32,774 nucleotides of DNA from Candidatus Omnitrophota bacterium (GTDB lineage: Bacteria > Omnitrophota > Gorgyraeia > Gygaellales > Profunditerraquicolaceae): NCBI GenBank assembly GCA_025453445.1, contig JALOQJ010000009.1, positions 1 to 32,774 on the forward strand, given 5' to 3'. The notes below the pieces were generated by a model, which saw nothing but the letters and a program-made list of their open reading frames with translations, ran no database searches and was not told the DNA's origin. This document shows, one piece after another, positions 32,751 through 32,774 of this stretch (position 1 is its first letter; each line of letters opens with the position of its first letter). Both the position numbers and the translations under genes were made by a program.

Positions 32751-32774
32751 TCTGAGCGAGAAAAACGACAGATT

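Overview
The window looks like a chromosomal segment of a Gram-negative bacterium with moderate GC content and the standard code (TGA is used as a stop). It carries a lipoprotein with a lipobox, a PilM/N/O/P-type inner-membrane pilus platform, long minus-strand operons with overlapping genes and an FMN riboswitch. The gene mix would fit an uncultured lineage such as Omnitrophota or a relative. That placement is inference only; no rRNA or ribosomal protein gene is present to anchor it.

Layout, left to right. Positions 1-1000 are an accessory edge: a palindrome, a HEPN/AbiU2-like gene and one arm of an 89-bp perfect inverted repeat. Positions 998-8417 form a tight minus-strand housekeeping block: acyP, ligA, a lipoprotein, an MBL-fold hydrolase, xerC/D, cca, rbfA, nrnA and a PEBP-family protein. 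Positions 8439-17833 hold the type IV pilus / type II secretion-like apparatus: pilC, a pilin-like protein, the main pilin with a terminator, a GT-C/TPR membrane protein, four minor pilin-like proteins, a fused pilM-pilN, pilO and a pilP/gspC-like gene. Positions 17847-26510 add the assembly ATPase PilB, two receiver-only response regulators and two large histidine kinases; one kinase ends in a PilZ domain and both carry a GGDEF-like remnant. A tRNA-Pro(CGG) wrapped in palindromes lies at 26570-26647.

Positions 26768-31846 are the riboflavin operon, read right to left: promoter, FMN riboswitch, terminator, ribBA, ribH, nusB, a PHP phosphoesterase, ribD, ribE. cinA/pncC (31878-32345) runs the other way from a promoter whose -35 box overlaps the -35 box of the rib promoter. 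The right edge (32346-32774) has no gene. It holds the second arm of the inverted repeat inside a palindromic element, then a nested multi-branch fold of about 169 nt.

How it fits together. The kinases and receivers sit directly upstream of pilB and pilC, so they probably control pilus assembly, with cyclic-di-GMP as a likely input through PilZ. The rib operon is under FMN feedback and holds every classical riboflavin enzyme except the phosphatase; the embedded PHP protein is a candidate for that step. Most genes are ordinary. The less ordinary features are the kinase architectures, the PilM-PilN fusion, the shared divergent promoter, -10 boxes placed almost on start codons, and several unrelated palindromic elements at gene junctions.
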